Assembly: GCF_014649955.1 (NCBI RefSeq)
Contig: NZ_BMUA01000003.1
Location: 222,456-286,455, forward strand
Direction: 5' to 3'
Origin: Streptomyces violascens
Lineage (GTDB): Bacteria > Actinomycetota > Actinomycetes > Streptomycetales > Streptomycetaceae
DNA: 64,000 bases
Below, piece after piece: positions 16,968 through 24,756 of the stretch. Position numbers and translations under genes: made by a program. The first letter of the stretch is position 1. Each line of letters opens with the position of its first letter. The notes under the pieces are model-generated. The model searched no databases. It was not told where the DNA came from and saw nothing but the letters and a program-made list of their open reading frames with translations.

Positions 16968-17918
16968 TCATGGCGCCGGTTCCGTCAGGGGGCGGTCCAG
17001 CGGGACGGCGTCGGTGACGGTGACGGCCGCCGGGTCGAGGTCGCCGGGGGCCGGCATCACGCTGCCGGGGAGCTGGACCGCGGCGGCGCCGTGGGCGACG
17101 GCGGCCGCGAGCGCCCGGGGGCCTTCGCCGCCCGCCGCGAGGAACCCGGCGAGCGAGGCGTCACCGGCTCCCACATTGCTGCGTACGGTCGCGACGGGAG
17201 CGGAGGCGAAGTACGTACCGGAGGCGGTGACCAGGAGCTGGCCGTCGGCGCCGAGGCTGGCGAGGACGGCGCCCGCCCCCAGCTCCCGTACTTCCTCGGC
17301 CGCCTTGACCGCGTCGCCGACGGTGGCGAGGGGGCGGCCGACGGCCTCGGCGAGTTCCTCGGCGTTGGGCTTGACCACGTCGGGGCGTTCGCGCAGCGCG
17401 GCGATGAGGGAGGGGCCCGAGGTGTCGAGGGCGACCTTGGCTCCGGCGGCGTGCGCGCGGGCGACGAGATCGGCGTACCACTGGGGTGCCAGGCCCCGCG
17501 GGAGGCTGCCGCAGCAGGCGATCCAGTCGGCGCGGCCGGAGTGCCCCCGCACGGTGTCGAGCAGCAACTCGCTCTCGGCGGCGGTCAGCCGGGGACCCGG
17601 CGCGTTGATTTTCGTCAGGGTTCCGTCCGGTTCGGCGACCGAGATGTTGGAGCGGGTGTGGCCCGCGACGGGGACGGGGGCGACCTCGATGCCCTCGGCG
17701 CCGAGGAGTTCCTGGACGAGGGCGCCGGGGGCGCCGCCGAGCGGCATGACGGCGACCGTGCGGTGTCCGGCGGCCGCGACGGCGCGGGAGACGTTGACGC
17801 CCTTGCCTCCGGGGTCGACGCGCTCGCGGGTCGCGCGCAGCACTTCGCCGCGTTCGAGCCCGGGGACCTCGTAGGTGCGGTCGAGGCTGGGGTTGGGGGT
17901 GACGGTGAGGATGTTCAT
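16968..17918 (-). CDS. fruK: 1-phosphofructokinase
   Basis: A 316-residue PfkB-family kinase that converts fructose-1-phosphate to fructose-1,6-bisphosphate. Family features are LTVTPNPSLDRTYEV at the start, GGKGVNVSRA, and the catalytic-base region NVGAGDASLAGFLA (Asp of GAGD). Its ATG overlaps the fruR stop by 4 bases (ATGA), so it is translationally coupled. Together with fruA it forms the whole entry route for fructose. Confidence 0.95.
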   Translation of the reverse strand: MNILTVTPNPSLDRTYEVPGLERGEVLRATRERVDPGGKGVNVSRAVAAAGHRTVAVMPLGGAPGALVQELLGAEGIEVAPVPVAGHTRSNISVAEPDGTLTKINAPGPRLTAAESELLLDTVRGHSGRADWIACCGSLPRGLAPQWYADLVARAHAAGAKVALDTSGPSLIAALRERPDVVKPNAEELAEAVGRPLATVGDAVKAAEEVRELGAGAVLASLGADGQLLVTASGTYFASAPVATVRSNVGAGDASLAGFLAAGGEGPRALAAAVAHGAAAVQLPGSVMPAPGDLDPAAVTVTDAVPLDRPLTEPAP

Positions 17919-18676
17919 ACGGTGATCACGTCCGTGCCGGCGGCCTCGATGGCGGCGACGAGGTCGGGGGCGAGCCCGCGGTCGGTGATGAGGAGGTCGA
18001 CGTCGGCCATGCCGCCGAAGCGGGCGAAGTGTTCCTGGCCGTGCTTGGCGGAGTCGGCGAGCAGCACCACGCGCCGGGCGGCGCCGATCGCGGCGCGCTT
18101 GACGGCGGCCTCGGCGAGGTCGGGGGTGGTGAGGCCGTGGGCGACGGAGAACCCGTTGGTGCCGAGGAAGACGACGTCGGCGCGGATCTCGCCGTAGGCG
18201 CGCAGCGCCCAGGCGTCCACGGCGGCCCGTGTGCGGTGGCGGACCCGGCCGCCGACGAGGTGGAGGTCGATGGCGGGGTGGTCGGCGAGCCTCGCCGCCA
18301 CGGGCAGCGCGTGGGTGACGAGGGTGAGCCCGCTGTCCAGGGGCAGCTCGGCGGCCAGGCGGGCGATGGTCGATCCGGCGTCGAGGATGACGCTGCCCTC
18401 GGCGGGCAGTTCGGCGAGCGCGGCGCGCGCGATGCGGTCCTTCTCGTCGGCGGCGGTGGACTCGCGCTCGGCGAGGTCGGGCTCGAAGTCGAGCCGCCCG
18501 GCCGGGATGGCCCCGCCGTGCACGCGGCGCACCAGACCGGCCCGGTCGAGTGCCTTCAGATCGCGCCGTACGGTCTCGGCGGTGACCTGGAAGGTCTCGG
18601 CGAGCGAGAGCACGTCGACGCGCCCGCTCTCCCGCGCGATCCGCAGGATCTCCTGCTGCCGCTCCGGTGCATACAT
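17915..18676 (-). CDS. fruR: DeoR-family repressor of the fructose operon
   Basis: A 253-residue regulator with an N-terminal DeoR HTH (about residues 5-58, with the recognition helix around VTAETVRRDLKAL). A sugar-phosphate-sensing domain follows, with DAGSTIARLA and GTNGFSVAHGLTTPD. It is the first gene of the operon and probably senses fructose-1-phosphate. The start at 18676 has no clear ribosome site. Repeated TC(C/T)GTTT elements in its upstream region are candidate binding sites. Confidence 0.92.
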   Translation of the reverse strand: MYAPERQQEILRIARESGRVDVLSLAETFQVTAETVRRDLKALDRAGLVRRVHGGAIPAGRLDFEPDLAERESTAADEKDRIARAALAELPAEGSVILDAGSTIARLAAELPLDSGLTLVTHALPVAARLADHPAIDLHLVGGRVRHRTRAAVDAWALRAYGEIRADVVFLGTNGFSVAHGLTTPDLAEAAVKRAAIGAARRVVLLADSAKHGQEHFARFGGMADVDLLITDRGLAPDLVAAIEAAGTDVITV

Positions 18677-18677
18677 G

Positions 18678-18783
18678 TCTGTTTACGTCCGTTTCCGTGC
18701 CCGAACCTGCGGTTACACCGCCACAGTACGGCCAGCCCTCCGCCATGTAAATCAATTCGGGCATTCGACGGACACAAACGGAC
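18678..18783. promoter_or_regulatory. Fructose operon promoter region with repeated (G)TCYGTTT elements
   Basis: TCTGTTTA (18678-18685) and GTCCGTTT (18687-18694) are direct repeats 9-10 bp apart immediately before fruR. An inverted copy, AAACGGAC, stands at 18776-18783. The arrangement suggests an autoregulatory FruR operator, possibly with looping. Confidence 0.4.
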
Positions 18784-18829
18784 TTTGGTCCCGGCGCGAG
18801 AGAGCCACCCGGCCCGGGCCCGGACAGCA

Positions 18830-18864
18830 CGATGGCCCGCGCCCTTGAAGGGTGCGGGCCATCG
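18830..18864. terminator. Terminator after the DHA2 exporter
   Basis: A 16-bp stem (18830-18845 with 18849-18864, one G-T wobble) with a TGA loop lies 16 bp past the stop of the minus-strand exporter gene. Confidence 0.85.
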
Positions 18865-18879
18865 CCGTGTACAGCGGGC

Positions 18880-20412
18880 TCAGCCGACCGGCTGCGCGTC
18901 CTTCGTCAGGTCGAGGAGGCCGGCCTCGTCCACCGCGCCCTCGACGTGCTGCTGCGGCTTGGCGGGCAGCGCGAACATGACCAGGAAGATCACCGCGAGG
19001 ACCCCGGCGACGTACCAGAGCGAGTGCTGGAAGCCGTCCACGAAGGCCCGGTTCAGCTGCGGCGGTACGAGGTCGTCGCCGATCGAACCGAAGAAGACGA
19101 CGGAGACCAGGCCGAGGCCGAGCGCGTTGCCCATCTGCTGCACGGTGTTGATCAGCCCGGACGCGGAACCCGAGTGCTCCTTGGGGACCTCGGAGAGCAC
19201 CGCGTCGGTGAGCGGGGCGACGATCAGGCCCATGCCGAGACCCATCACGACCAGCGGGAGCGCCATCTGCCAGGGGGCGATGTCCATGCCGTAGCGGCCG
19301 GCCTCCCAGATGTAGATCAGGAGCCCGGCGACCATGGTCAGGGCGCCCGCCTGGAGGACCTTGCGGCCGAAGCGCGGGACGAGCTTCTGCACGGACATGC
19401 CCGCCGCGACCGACACCGCGATCGAGAACGGCACGCCGGTCAGACCGGCGCGCAGGGCGCTCCAGCCGAGGCCGATCTGCATGTAGAGCGTCCACACGAG
19501 GAAGAAGACGCCGAGGCCGACGCCGAAGGTGGCCTGCACGGCGATGCCCGCCGCGAAGCTCTTCACCTTGAACAGGGACAGCTCTATGAGCGGGGAGCCG
19601 TCGCGCCGCGCCTTCATCCGCTCGTACGCGATGAGACCGGCGAAGACCAGGACGCTGCCGGCCATCGAGAGGTAGCCCCACAGCGGCCAGCCGAGCTCGC
19701 GGCCGCGGGTCAGCGGGTAGAGCAGCATGAGCAGGCCGAGGGTCACCAGGACCATGCCGACGAGGTCGAGCTTGAGCGCCTTGGGAGCCTTGGACTCGCT
19801 GATGAACTTGATGCCGAGGACCAGGCCCGCGATGCCGACCGGCAGGTTGATCAGGAAGATCGGGCGCCATTCGAGGCCGAACAGGTTCCACTCGGTGAGC
19901 AGCGCGCCGAGCAGCGGCCCGGAGACCGCGCCGAGCCCGACGACCGCGCCGAACAGGCCGAAGACCTTGCCGCGCTCGTGCGCCGGGAAGGTGGCGTGGA
20001 CGATCGAGAGGACCTGCGGCACCATCATGGCGGCCATCGCGCCCTGCAGGATGCGGGAGGCGACCAGCATCTCCGGGTTGGCGGCGAAGCCGCACAGGGC
20101 GGAGGCGAGCGTGAAGCCGCCGATGCCGATGAGGAAGAGCTTCTTGCGGCCGTGGATGTCGCCGAGGCGGCCGCCGGTGATCAGGCCCGCGGCGAACGCG
20201 AGCGCGTAGCCGGCCGTTATCCACTGGATCGAGGAGAAGCTCGCCCCGGTGTCCTTCTGGATGGACGGGATGGCGATGTTGACGATCGTGACGTCGACCA
20301 GGTCCATGAAGGCCGCGGTCATCACGATGGCCAGGGCGAACCACCGGCGGCGGTCTGCTGCGGCTGTGGCCGCGGACTCTGGGGTGGTGCTACTGGTCGT
20401 GGTGGAGGTCAT
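18880..20412 (-). CDS. DHA2-type (14-TM) MFS drug exporter
   Basis: A 510-residue proton-driven exporter. The first helix contains FMDLVDVTIVNIAIPSI, typical of EmrB/QacA-like pumps. MFS motif A is GGRLGDIHGRKK. About 14 membrane helices can be counted, with a short cytoplasmic C-terminus. The ATG at 20412 has no clear ribosome site, so the mRNA may be leaderless. It diverges from a WYL regulator with 64 bp between starts, which is probably its controller. The substrate is unknown. Confidence 0.88.
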   Translation of the reverse strand: MTSTTTSSTTPESAATAAADRRRWFALAIVMTAAFMDLVDVTIVNIAIPSIQKDTGASFSSIQWITAGYALAFAAGLITGGRLGDIHGRKKLFLIGIGGFTLASALCGFAANPEMLVASRILQGAMAAMMVPQVLSIVHATFPAHERGKVFGLFGAVVGLGAVSGPLLGALLTEWNLFGLEWRPIFLINLPVGIAGLVLGIKFISESKAPKALKLDLVGMVLVTLGLLMLLYPLTRGRELGWPLWGYLSMAGSVLVFAGLIAYERMKARRDGSPLIELSLFKVKSFAAGIAVQATFGVGLGVFFLVWTLYMQIGLGWSALRAGLTGVPFSIAVSVAAGMSVQKLVPRFGRKVLQAGALTMVAGLLIYIWEAGRYGMDIAPWQMALPLVVMGLGMGLIVAPLTDAVLSEVPKEHSGSASGLINTVQQMGNALGLGLVSVVFFGSIGDDLVPPQLNRAFVDGFQHSLWYVAGVLAVIFLVMFALPAKPQQHVEGAVDEAGLLDLTKDAQPVG

Positions 20413-20476
20413 GAGAAGAAAGTTAGACCCCCTATAGGTCAAAGCGTGTCCTCTTTGGCCGGGCATCCTGGATGAC

Positions 20477-21460
20477 ATGACCGATACCCCGGCACGGCTG
20501 CTGCAACTGCTCTCCCTGCTCCAGACCCCGCGCGAGTGGCCCGGCGGCGAGCTCGCCGACCGGCTCGGCGTGTCGCGGCGCACGGTGCGGCGCGACATCG
20601 ACCGGCTGCGCGAGCTCGGCTATCCGGTGCAGGCGGCGCGCGGCGCCGAGGGCGGCTACCGGCTCGTGGCGGGCAAGGCGATGCCGCCGCTGGTCCTGGA
20701 CGACGAGGAGGCGGTGGCCATCGCGGTCGGCCTGCGCGCGGGCGCGGGCCACGCGGTGGACGGCGTGGACGAGGCCTCGGTGCGGGCCCTGGCGAAGCTG
20801 GAGCAGGTCCTTCCCTCGCGCCTGCGCCACCGCGTCGCGAGCCTCCAGGCGGCGACCATGCCGCTGGCCGGGCCCTGGCGCGGCGACGGCGCCACCGTCG
20901 ACCCGCGCACCCTGACCACGCTCGCCTCCACAGTCACCGGCCAGGAGCGCCTCCGCTTCGACTACGTCTCCGGCGACGGCACCGCCACCAAGCGCCTGGT
21001 CGAGCCGTACCGCCTGGTGTCGACGGGGCGCCGGTGGTACCTGGTGGCGTACGACGTGGAGCGCGGCGACTGGCGTACGTTCCGGGTCGACCGGGTCGCG
21101 GAGCCCTTCGCGACCGGCGCCCGGTTCGCGCCGCGCGAGCTGCCCGAGGCGAACGCGGCCGAGTTCGTGCGCAACTCGATGAACCGGCTGCAGCCCGTCC
21201 TGGACGTCGACGTCACCTTCGAGGCGCCCGCCGACTTCGTGACGGCCCGGCTGCCCTCGTCGATGGGGGCGCCGGAGCCGCTGGACGCCGGGCGCTGCCG
21301 GCTGCGCACCTCGTGCACCGACTCCCTCGAGTGGGTGGCGCTGCGGCTTGCCCTGGTGGACTGCGAGTTCACCGTCAACGGACCGCAGGCGATGACCGGC
21401 TATCTGCGCGATCTGGGCGAGCGTCTCACGCGGGCGACCGCACCCGGGCCGGGGGAATGA
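20477..21460 (+). CDS. YafY-type HTH/WYL-domain regulator
   Basis: A 327-residue regulator. An N-terminal HTH_11 domain (about 5-60, LADRLGVSRRTVRRDIDRLR) is followed by the WYL domain (about 145-215, with RLVEPYRLV and RRWYLVAYD) and a WCX C-terminal domain. WYL domains bind ligands, often nucleotides or nucleic acid. It diverges from the DHA2 exporter. The 64-bp intergenic region has a GACC-N7-GGTC-like element (around 20426-20440) that could serve both promoters. Confidence 0.88.
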   Translation: MTDTPARLLQLLSLLQTPREWPGGELADRLGVSRRTVRRDIDRLRELGYPVQAARGAEGGYRLVAGKAMPPLVLDDEEAVAIAVGLRAGAGHAVDGVDEASVRALAKLEQVLPSRLRHRVASLQAATMPLAGPWRGDGATVDPRTLTTLASTVTGQERLRFDYVSGDGTATKRLVEPYRLVSTGRRWYLVAYDVERGDWRTFRVDRVAEPFATGARFAPRELPEANAAEFVRNSMNRLQPVLDVDVTFEAPADFVTARLPSSMGAPEPLDAGRCRLRTSCTDSLEWVALRLALVDCEFTVNGPQAMTGYLRDLGERLTRATAPGPGE

Positions 21461-21464
21461 GAGG

Positions 21465-21538
21465 GGCCCCGACACCAGGGGGGGAGAGGTGCCGGGGCCG
21501 GAGCTCACGGCACCAGGGGGGGGAAGGTGCCGGAGCTC
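21465..21538. terminator. Two tandem hairpins with G-run loops between convergent genes
   Basis: Hairpin 1 pairs 21465-21476 with 21488-21499 (one mismatch). Hairpin 2 pairs 21501-21514 with 21526-21538 (one bulge). Both loops are A, then 7-8 G, then a purine tail, and both stems share a (G)CACC/GGTGCC tip. They look like a duplicated terminator between the WYL gene and hrdD. Confidence 0.75.
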
Positions 21539-21554
21539 GTCTTGGGGGCGGGGC

Positions 21555-22556
21555 CTAGGCCGCCGCGTCGAAGCCCGTGTCGCGGGCCATCTTCTTCAGT
21601 TCGAGCAAAGCATGCTTCTCGATCTGCCGGATCCGCTCGCGGGTCAGGCCGTGCTCCTTGCCGACCTCGGTCAGCGTGCGCTCGCGGCCGTCGTCGATGC
21701 CGTACCGCATCTTGATGATGGAGGCGGTGCGCTCGTCGAGCTTGCAGATCAGGTCGTCCAGCTCCTCGCTGCGCAGCAGCGTGAGCACGGACTGCTCGGG
21801 GGAGACGGCGGAGGTGTCTTCGAGCAGGTCGCCGAACTGGGTCTCGCCCTGGTCGTCGACCGGCATGTTCAGCGAGACCGGGTCGCGCGCCCAGTCGAGG
21901 ACGTCACCGACGCGCTCGGGCGTGGTGCCCAGCTCGGCGGCGATCTCCGTGTGCTCGGGGTCGCGCCCGTTCTCCCGGTTGAACTCGCGCTGGACCCGGC
22001 GGATGCGGCCCAGCTCCTCCACCAGGTGGACGGGCAGGCGGATGGTGCGGGACTGGTCGGCGATGGAGCGGGTGATGGCCTGGCGGATCCACCAGGTCGC
22101 GTACGTGGAGAACTTGAAGCCCTTGGCGTAGTCGAACTTCTCGACCGCGCGCACCAGGCCGGCGTTGCCCTCCTGGATGAGGTCGAGCAGCGGCAGGCCG
22201 GCCCTCGGGTAGCGGCGGGCCACGGCTACGACGAGGCGGAGGTTGGATCGGATGAAAAGGTCCTTGGCGCGCTCACCGGCGGCGTACAGCGCCTCCAGCT
22301 CCTCGCGCGAGGCTCCGGCCGCCTTGGTGTCCACCACCTCTCCGTCGAGGATCTGGCGTGCGTACACACCGGCCTCGATGGTCTGCGAGAGCTCGACCTC
22401 CTTGGCGGCGTCGAGCAGCGGCGTACGCGCGATTTCGTCGAGGTACATACCGACCAGGTCGCGGTCGGCGATCTCACCGCTGACTGCGCGGACCCTGCTT
22501 CCCGACTCCGAACCGCCAGAGGCGGACTGTCGGCGGGCGACGGCGCGGGTTGCCAT
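21555..22556 (-). CDS. hrdD: Principal-like sigma factor HrdD
   Basis: A 333-residue sigma-70 group 2 factor. Region 1.2 starts DRDLVGMYLDEIARTPLL. Region 2 includes NLRLVVAVARRYPRAGLPLLD and FSTYATWWIRQAI. Region 4 ends with the HTH EVGKEHGLTRERIRQIEKHAL. Sequence and length match HrdD, a non-essential homologue of HrdB. The ATG at 22556 has AAGGGAG upstream. It diverges from the acetyltransferase gene. Confidence 0.94.
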   Translation of the reverse strand: MATRAVARRQSASGGSESGSRVRAVSGEIADRDLVGMYLDEIARTPLLDAAKEVELSQTIEAGVYARQILDGEVVDTKAAGASREELEALYAAGERAKDLFIRSNLRLVVAVARRYPRAGLPLLDLIQEGNAGLVRAVEKFDYAKGFKFSTYATWWIRQAITRSIADQSRTIRLPVHLVEELGRIRRVQREFNRENGRDPEHTEIAAELGTTPERVGDVLDWARDPVSLNMPVDDQGETQFGDLLEDTSAVSPEQSVLTLLRSEELDDLICKLDERTASIIKMRYGIDDGRERTLTEVGKEHGLTRERIRQIEKHALLELKKMARDTGFDAAA

Positions 22557-22704
22557 GCGTGCTCCCTTACTGAGTGGGTCGCGACACCCTCCCGGGTGCC
22601 CTGCATCCGATGGAAACAACGGCTGGAATCCGGACAGAATTCCCGTCCCGCCCATCGATTTTCGTGATCATGCAGTACCCTGTGCCGCCACGGGAGGGGT
22701 TCAG

Positions 22705-23241
22705 GTGCCGCAGGAACGTACAGAGGTGCAGGTCAGGCCTGGCGTGGAGGCCGATCTGGAGGCCCTCACGGACCTTTACAACCACTTCATCCGTGAGACC
22801 GCCATCACATTCGACACGGCCGCCTTCACCACCGAACAGCGCCGTCCGTGGCTGCACTCCCACCCCGAAGACGGCCCACACCGCCTTCTGGTTGCTCACG
22901 ATGACCGATTTGTCGGCCGGAACGGCATCCTGGGCTACGCGACGAGCAGCCCCTTCCGTCCGAAGCCCGCGTACGCGACCTCCGTGGAGGTCAGCGTCTA
23001 CTGCGCGCCGGAGGCGACCGGCCGCGGCGTGGGCACGCTCCTGTACCGCTCGCTCTTCGAGGCGCTCGCGGGCGAGGACGTGCACCGGGCGTACGCCGGG
23101 GTCGCCCTGCCGAACGAGGCCTCCCTCCGGCTGCACGAACGCTTCGGCTTCACCCACGTCGGCACGTACCGGGAAGTGGGCCGCAAGTTCGGCCGCTACT
23201 GGGACGTGGCCTGGTACGAGAAGGAGCTCGGGGAAGCATAG
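22705..23241 (+). CDS. Phosphinothricin-type GNAT N-acetyltransferase
   Basis: A 178-residue acetyltransferase whose sequence resembles the Pat/methionine sulfoximine acetyltransferase subgroup. Acetyl-CoA binds at GRGVGTLLY (about residue 108), and the C-terminus has LHERFGFTHVGTYREVG followed by GRYWDVAWYEKEL. GGGAGGGG precedes the GTG at 22705. Many actinomycete homologues are housekeeping or amino-acid-analogue detoxifiers, so resistance to phosphinothricin is possible but not certain. Confidence 0.85.
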   Translation: MPQERTEVQVRPGVEADLEALTDLYNHFIRETAITFDTAAFTTEQRRPWLHSHPEDGPHRLLVAHDDRFVGRNGILGYATSSPFRPKPAYATSVEVSVYCAPEATGRGVGTLLYRSLFEALAGEDVHRAYAGVALPNEASLRLHERFGFTHVGTYREVGRKFGRYWDVAWYEKELGEA

Positions 23242-23281
23242 GAGGTCCCGGGCGGCCAACCCCCTTGCCCCGCACGCCCGT

Positions 23282-24067
23282 TCAGCCGTACTGCACCGAC
23301 CGCTTGGCGAGCCCCATCCAGAACCCGTCGATGACGCTGCGGGCCCCGCCCGGCTCGCCCTCGCTCGCGCCCATCGTCACGAACAGCGGGGCGAAGTGCT
23401 CGGTGCGGGGGTGAGCGAGTCGCCCGGCGGGCGCCTTGTGCTCGAAGTCGAGCAGTGCGTCGAGGTCGCCGGAGGCCAGCGCCCGTGCGCCCCAGTCGTC
23501 GAATTCGGCCGACCAGCTGGGCACTTGGCCGCCGGTGTGCCGCAGGGCTGCCAGGTTGTGGGTGAAGAATCCGCTGCCGACGATCAGCACGCCCTCGTCG
23601 CGCAGCGGCGCGAGCGTGCGGCCGATGTCGTACAGCTTGCGCGGGTCGAGGGTCGGCAGGGAGATCTGGAGGACCGGGATGTCGGCGGCGGGGAACATCT
23701 CGACGAGCGGGACGTAGGCGCCGTGGTCCAGCCCGCGGTCCGCGATGTCCTGCACGGGCATGCCGGGGGCGCGCAGCAACTTGCGTACGGAGTCGGCGAG
23801 TCCGGGGGCGCCGGGCGCCGCGTAGCGCACCCGGTAGTAGTGCTCGGGGAAGCCCCAGAAGTCGTAGACGAGCGGCACGGTCTCGGTGGCGCCGAGCGCG
23901 AGCGGGGCCTCTTCCCAGTGCGCGGAGACCATCAGGATCGACGTCGGCCGGGGCAGAGAGGCGGACCAGGCCGCGAGCTCGCCCGGCCACAGCGGGTCGT
24001 CGGCGAGCGGCGGGGCGCCGTGGGAGAGGTACAGGGCGGGCATGCGCTCGGCGCGGGCGACGGTCAT
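23282..24067 (-). CDS. DODA-type extradiol ring-cleavage dioxygenase
   Basis: A 261-residue class III extradiol dioxygenase (LigB/YgiD/DODA superfamily). Likely metal and catalytic residues are in LSHGAPP, VSAHWEE, GLDHGAY and TEHFAPLFV. The enzyme opens aromatic diols with iron or zinc; the substrate is unknown. I chose the ATG at 24067 for its GGAGAG site over the GTG at 24085. It diverges from marR with a palindrome between them. Confidence 0.88.
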   Translation of the reverse strand: MTVARAERMPALYLSHGAPPLADDPLWPGELAAWSASLPRPTSILMVSAHWEEAPLALGATETVPLVYDFWGFPEHYYRVRYAAPGAPGLADSVRKLLRAPGMPVQDIADRGLDHGAYVPLVEMFPAADIPVLQISLPTLDPRKLYDIGRTLAPLRDEGVLIVGSGFFTHNLAALRHTGGQVPSWSAEFDDWGARALASGDLDALLDFEHKAPAGRLAHPRTEHFAPLFVTMGASEGEPGGARSVIDGFWMGLAKRSVQYG

Positions 24068-24140
24068 GACGACTCTCCGGCTCACTCACTGACAGTCCGG
24101 CCGGCCGGGCCGGCGGCCGGGCACGGTACGGGCAGACATG

Positions 24141-24154
24141 CTTGAAGTCTCAAG
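24141..24154. promoter_or_regulatory. MarR operator candidate
   Basis: CTTGAAGTCTCAAG has 5-bp inverted arms. A related element with TTGAA half-sites covers 24182-24195. Both lie in the 149-bp divergent promoter between the DODA gene and marR. Confidence 0.5.
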
Positions 24155-24216
24155 CTCTTCTACCTACCCTAACGCGATCTAGTTCAACTTTCAAGAAGTG
24201 TCCGTACAGTAGATGT

Positions 24217-24708
24217 ATGACCTCGGCACCCAACTGGCTCAGCGACGAGGAGCAGCGCACCTGGCGCGCCTACCTCCACGCCACCCGGCTCCTCGAAGAC
24301 CACCTCGACCGACAGCTCCAGCGCGACGCCGGGATGCCGCACATCTATTACGGGCTGCTCGTCCAGCTCTCGCAGGCGCCGCGGCGCCGGCTGCGGATGA
24401 CCGAGCTGGCCAAGAACTCGAAGATCACCCGGTCCCGGCTCTCGCACGCCGTCGCGCGCCTGGAGAACAACGGCTGGGTCAAGCGCGAGGACTGCCCCTC
24501 CGACAAGCGGGGCCAGCTCGCGATCCTGACGGACGCGGGGTACGAGGTCCTGGAGCGGACCGCGCCGGGGCACGTGGCCGCCGTACGGCAGGCGATGTTC
24601 GACCGGCTGACTCCGGAGCAGGCGGACCAGCTCGGCGAGATCATGCGGGTGATGGCGCAGGGCCTCCAGCCCACGGACGCGAAAGCGGACCTGCCCTGGC
24701 TCCGCTGA
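24217..24708 (+). CDS. MarR-family regulator
   Basis: A 163-residue winged-helix repressor. The HTH spans about residues 58-90 (RMTELAKNSKITRSRLSHAVARLENNG) and is followed by the basic wing REDCPSDKRGQLAILTDAG. No ribosome site precedes the ATG at 24217, so the transcript may be leaderless. It probably controls itself and the divergent dioxygenase. The neighbouring exporter is a possible further target because a similar CTTG/CAAG palindrome precedes it. Its stop codon lies inside a terminator stem. Confidence 0.88.
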   Translation: MTSAPNWLSDEEQRTWRAYLHATRLLEDHLDRQLQRDAGMPHIYYGLLVQLSQAPRRRLRMTELAKNSKITRSRLSHAVARLENNGWVKREDCPSDKRGQLAILTDAGYEVLERTAPGHVAAVRQAMFDRLTPEQADQLGEIMRVMAQGLQPTDAKADLPWLR

Positions 24709-24728
24709 GGTCAGCGGGGCCAGGGCAG
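24691..24728. terminator. Terminator overlapping the marR 3' end
   Basis: An 18-bp stem (24691-24708 with 24711-24728, one G-T wobble) with a 2-base GG gap at its tip. The marR stop codon is within the left arm. It serves convergent marR and exporter genes. Confidence 0.85.
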
Positions 24729-24756
24729 GTCGTGCGTCCGGGGTGCTACCGGGGGG

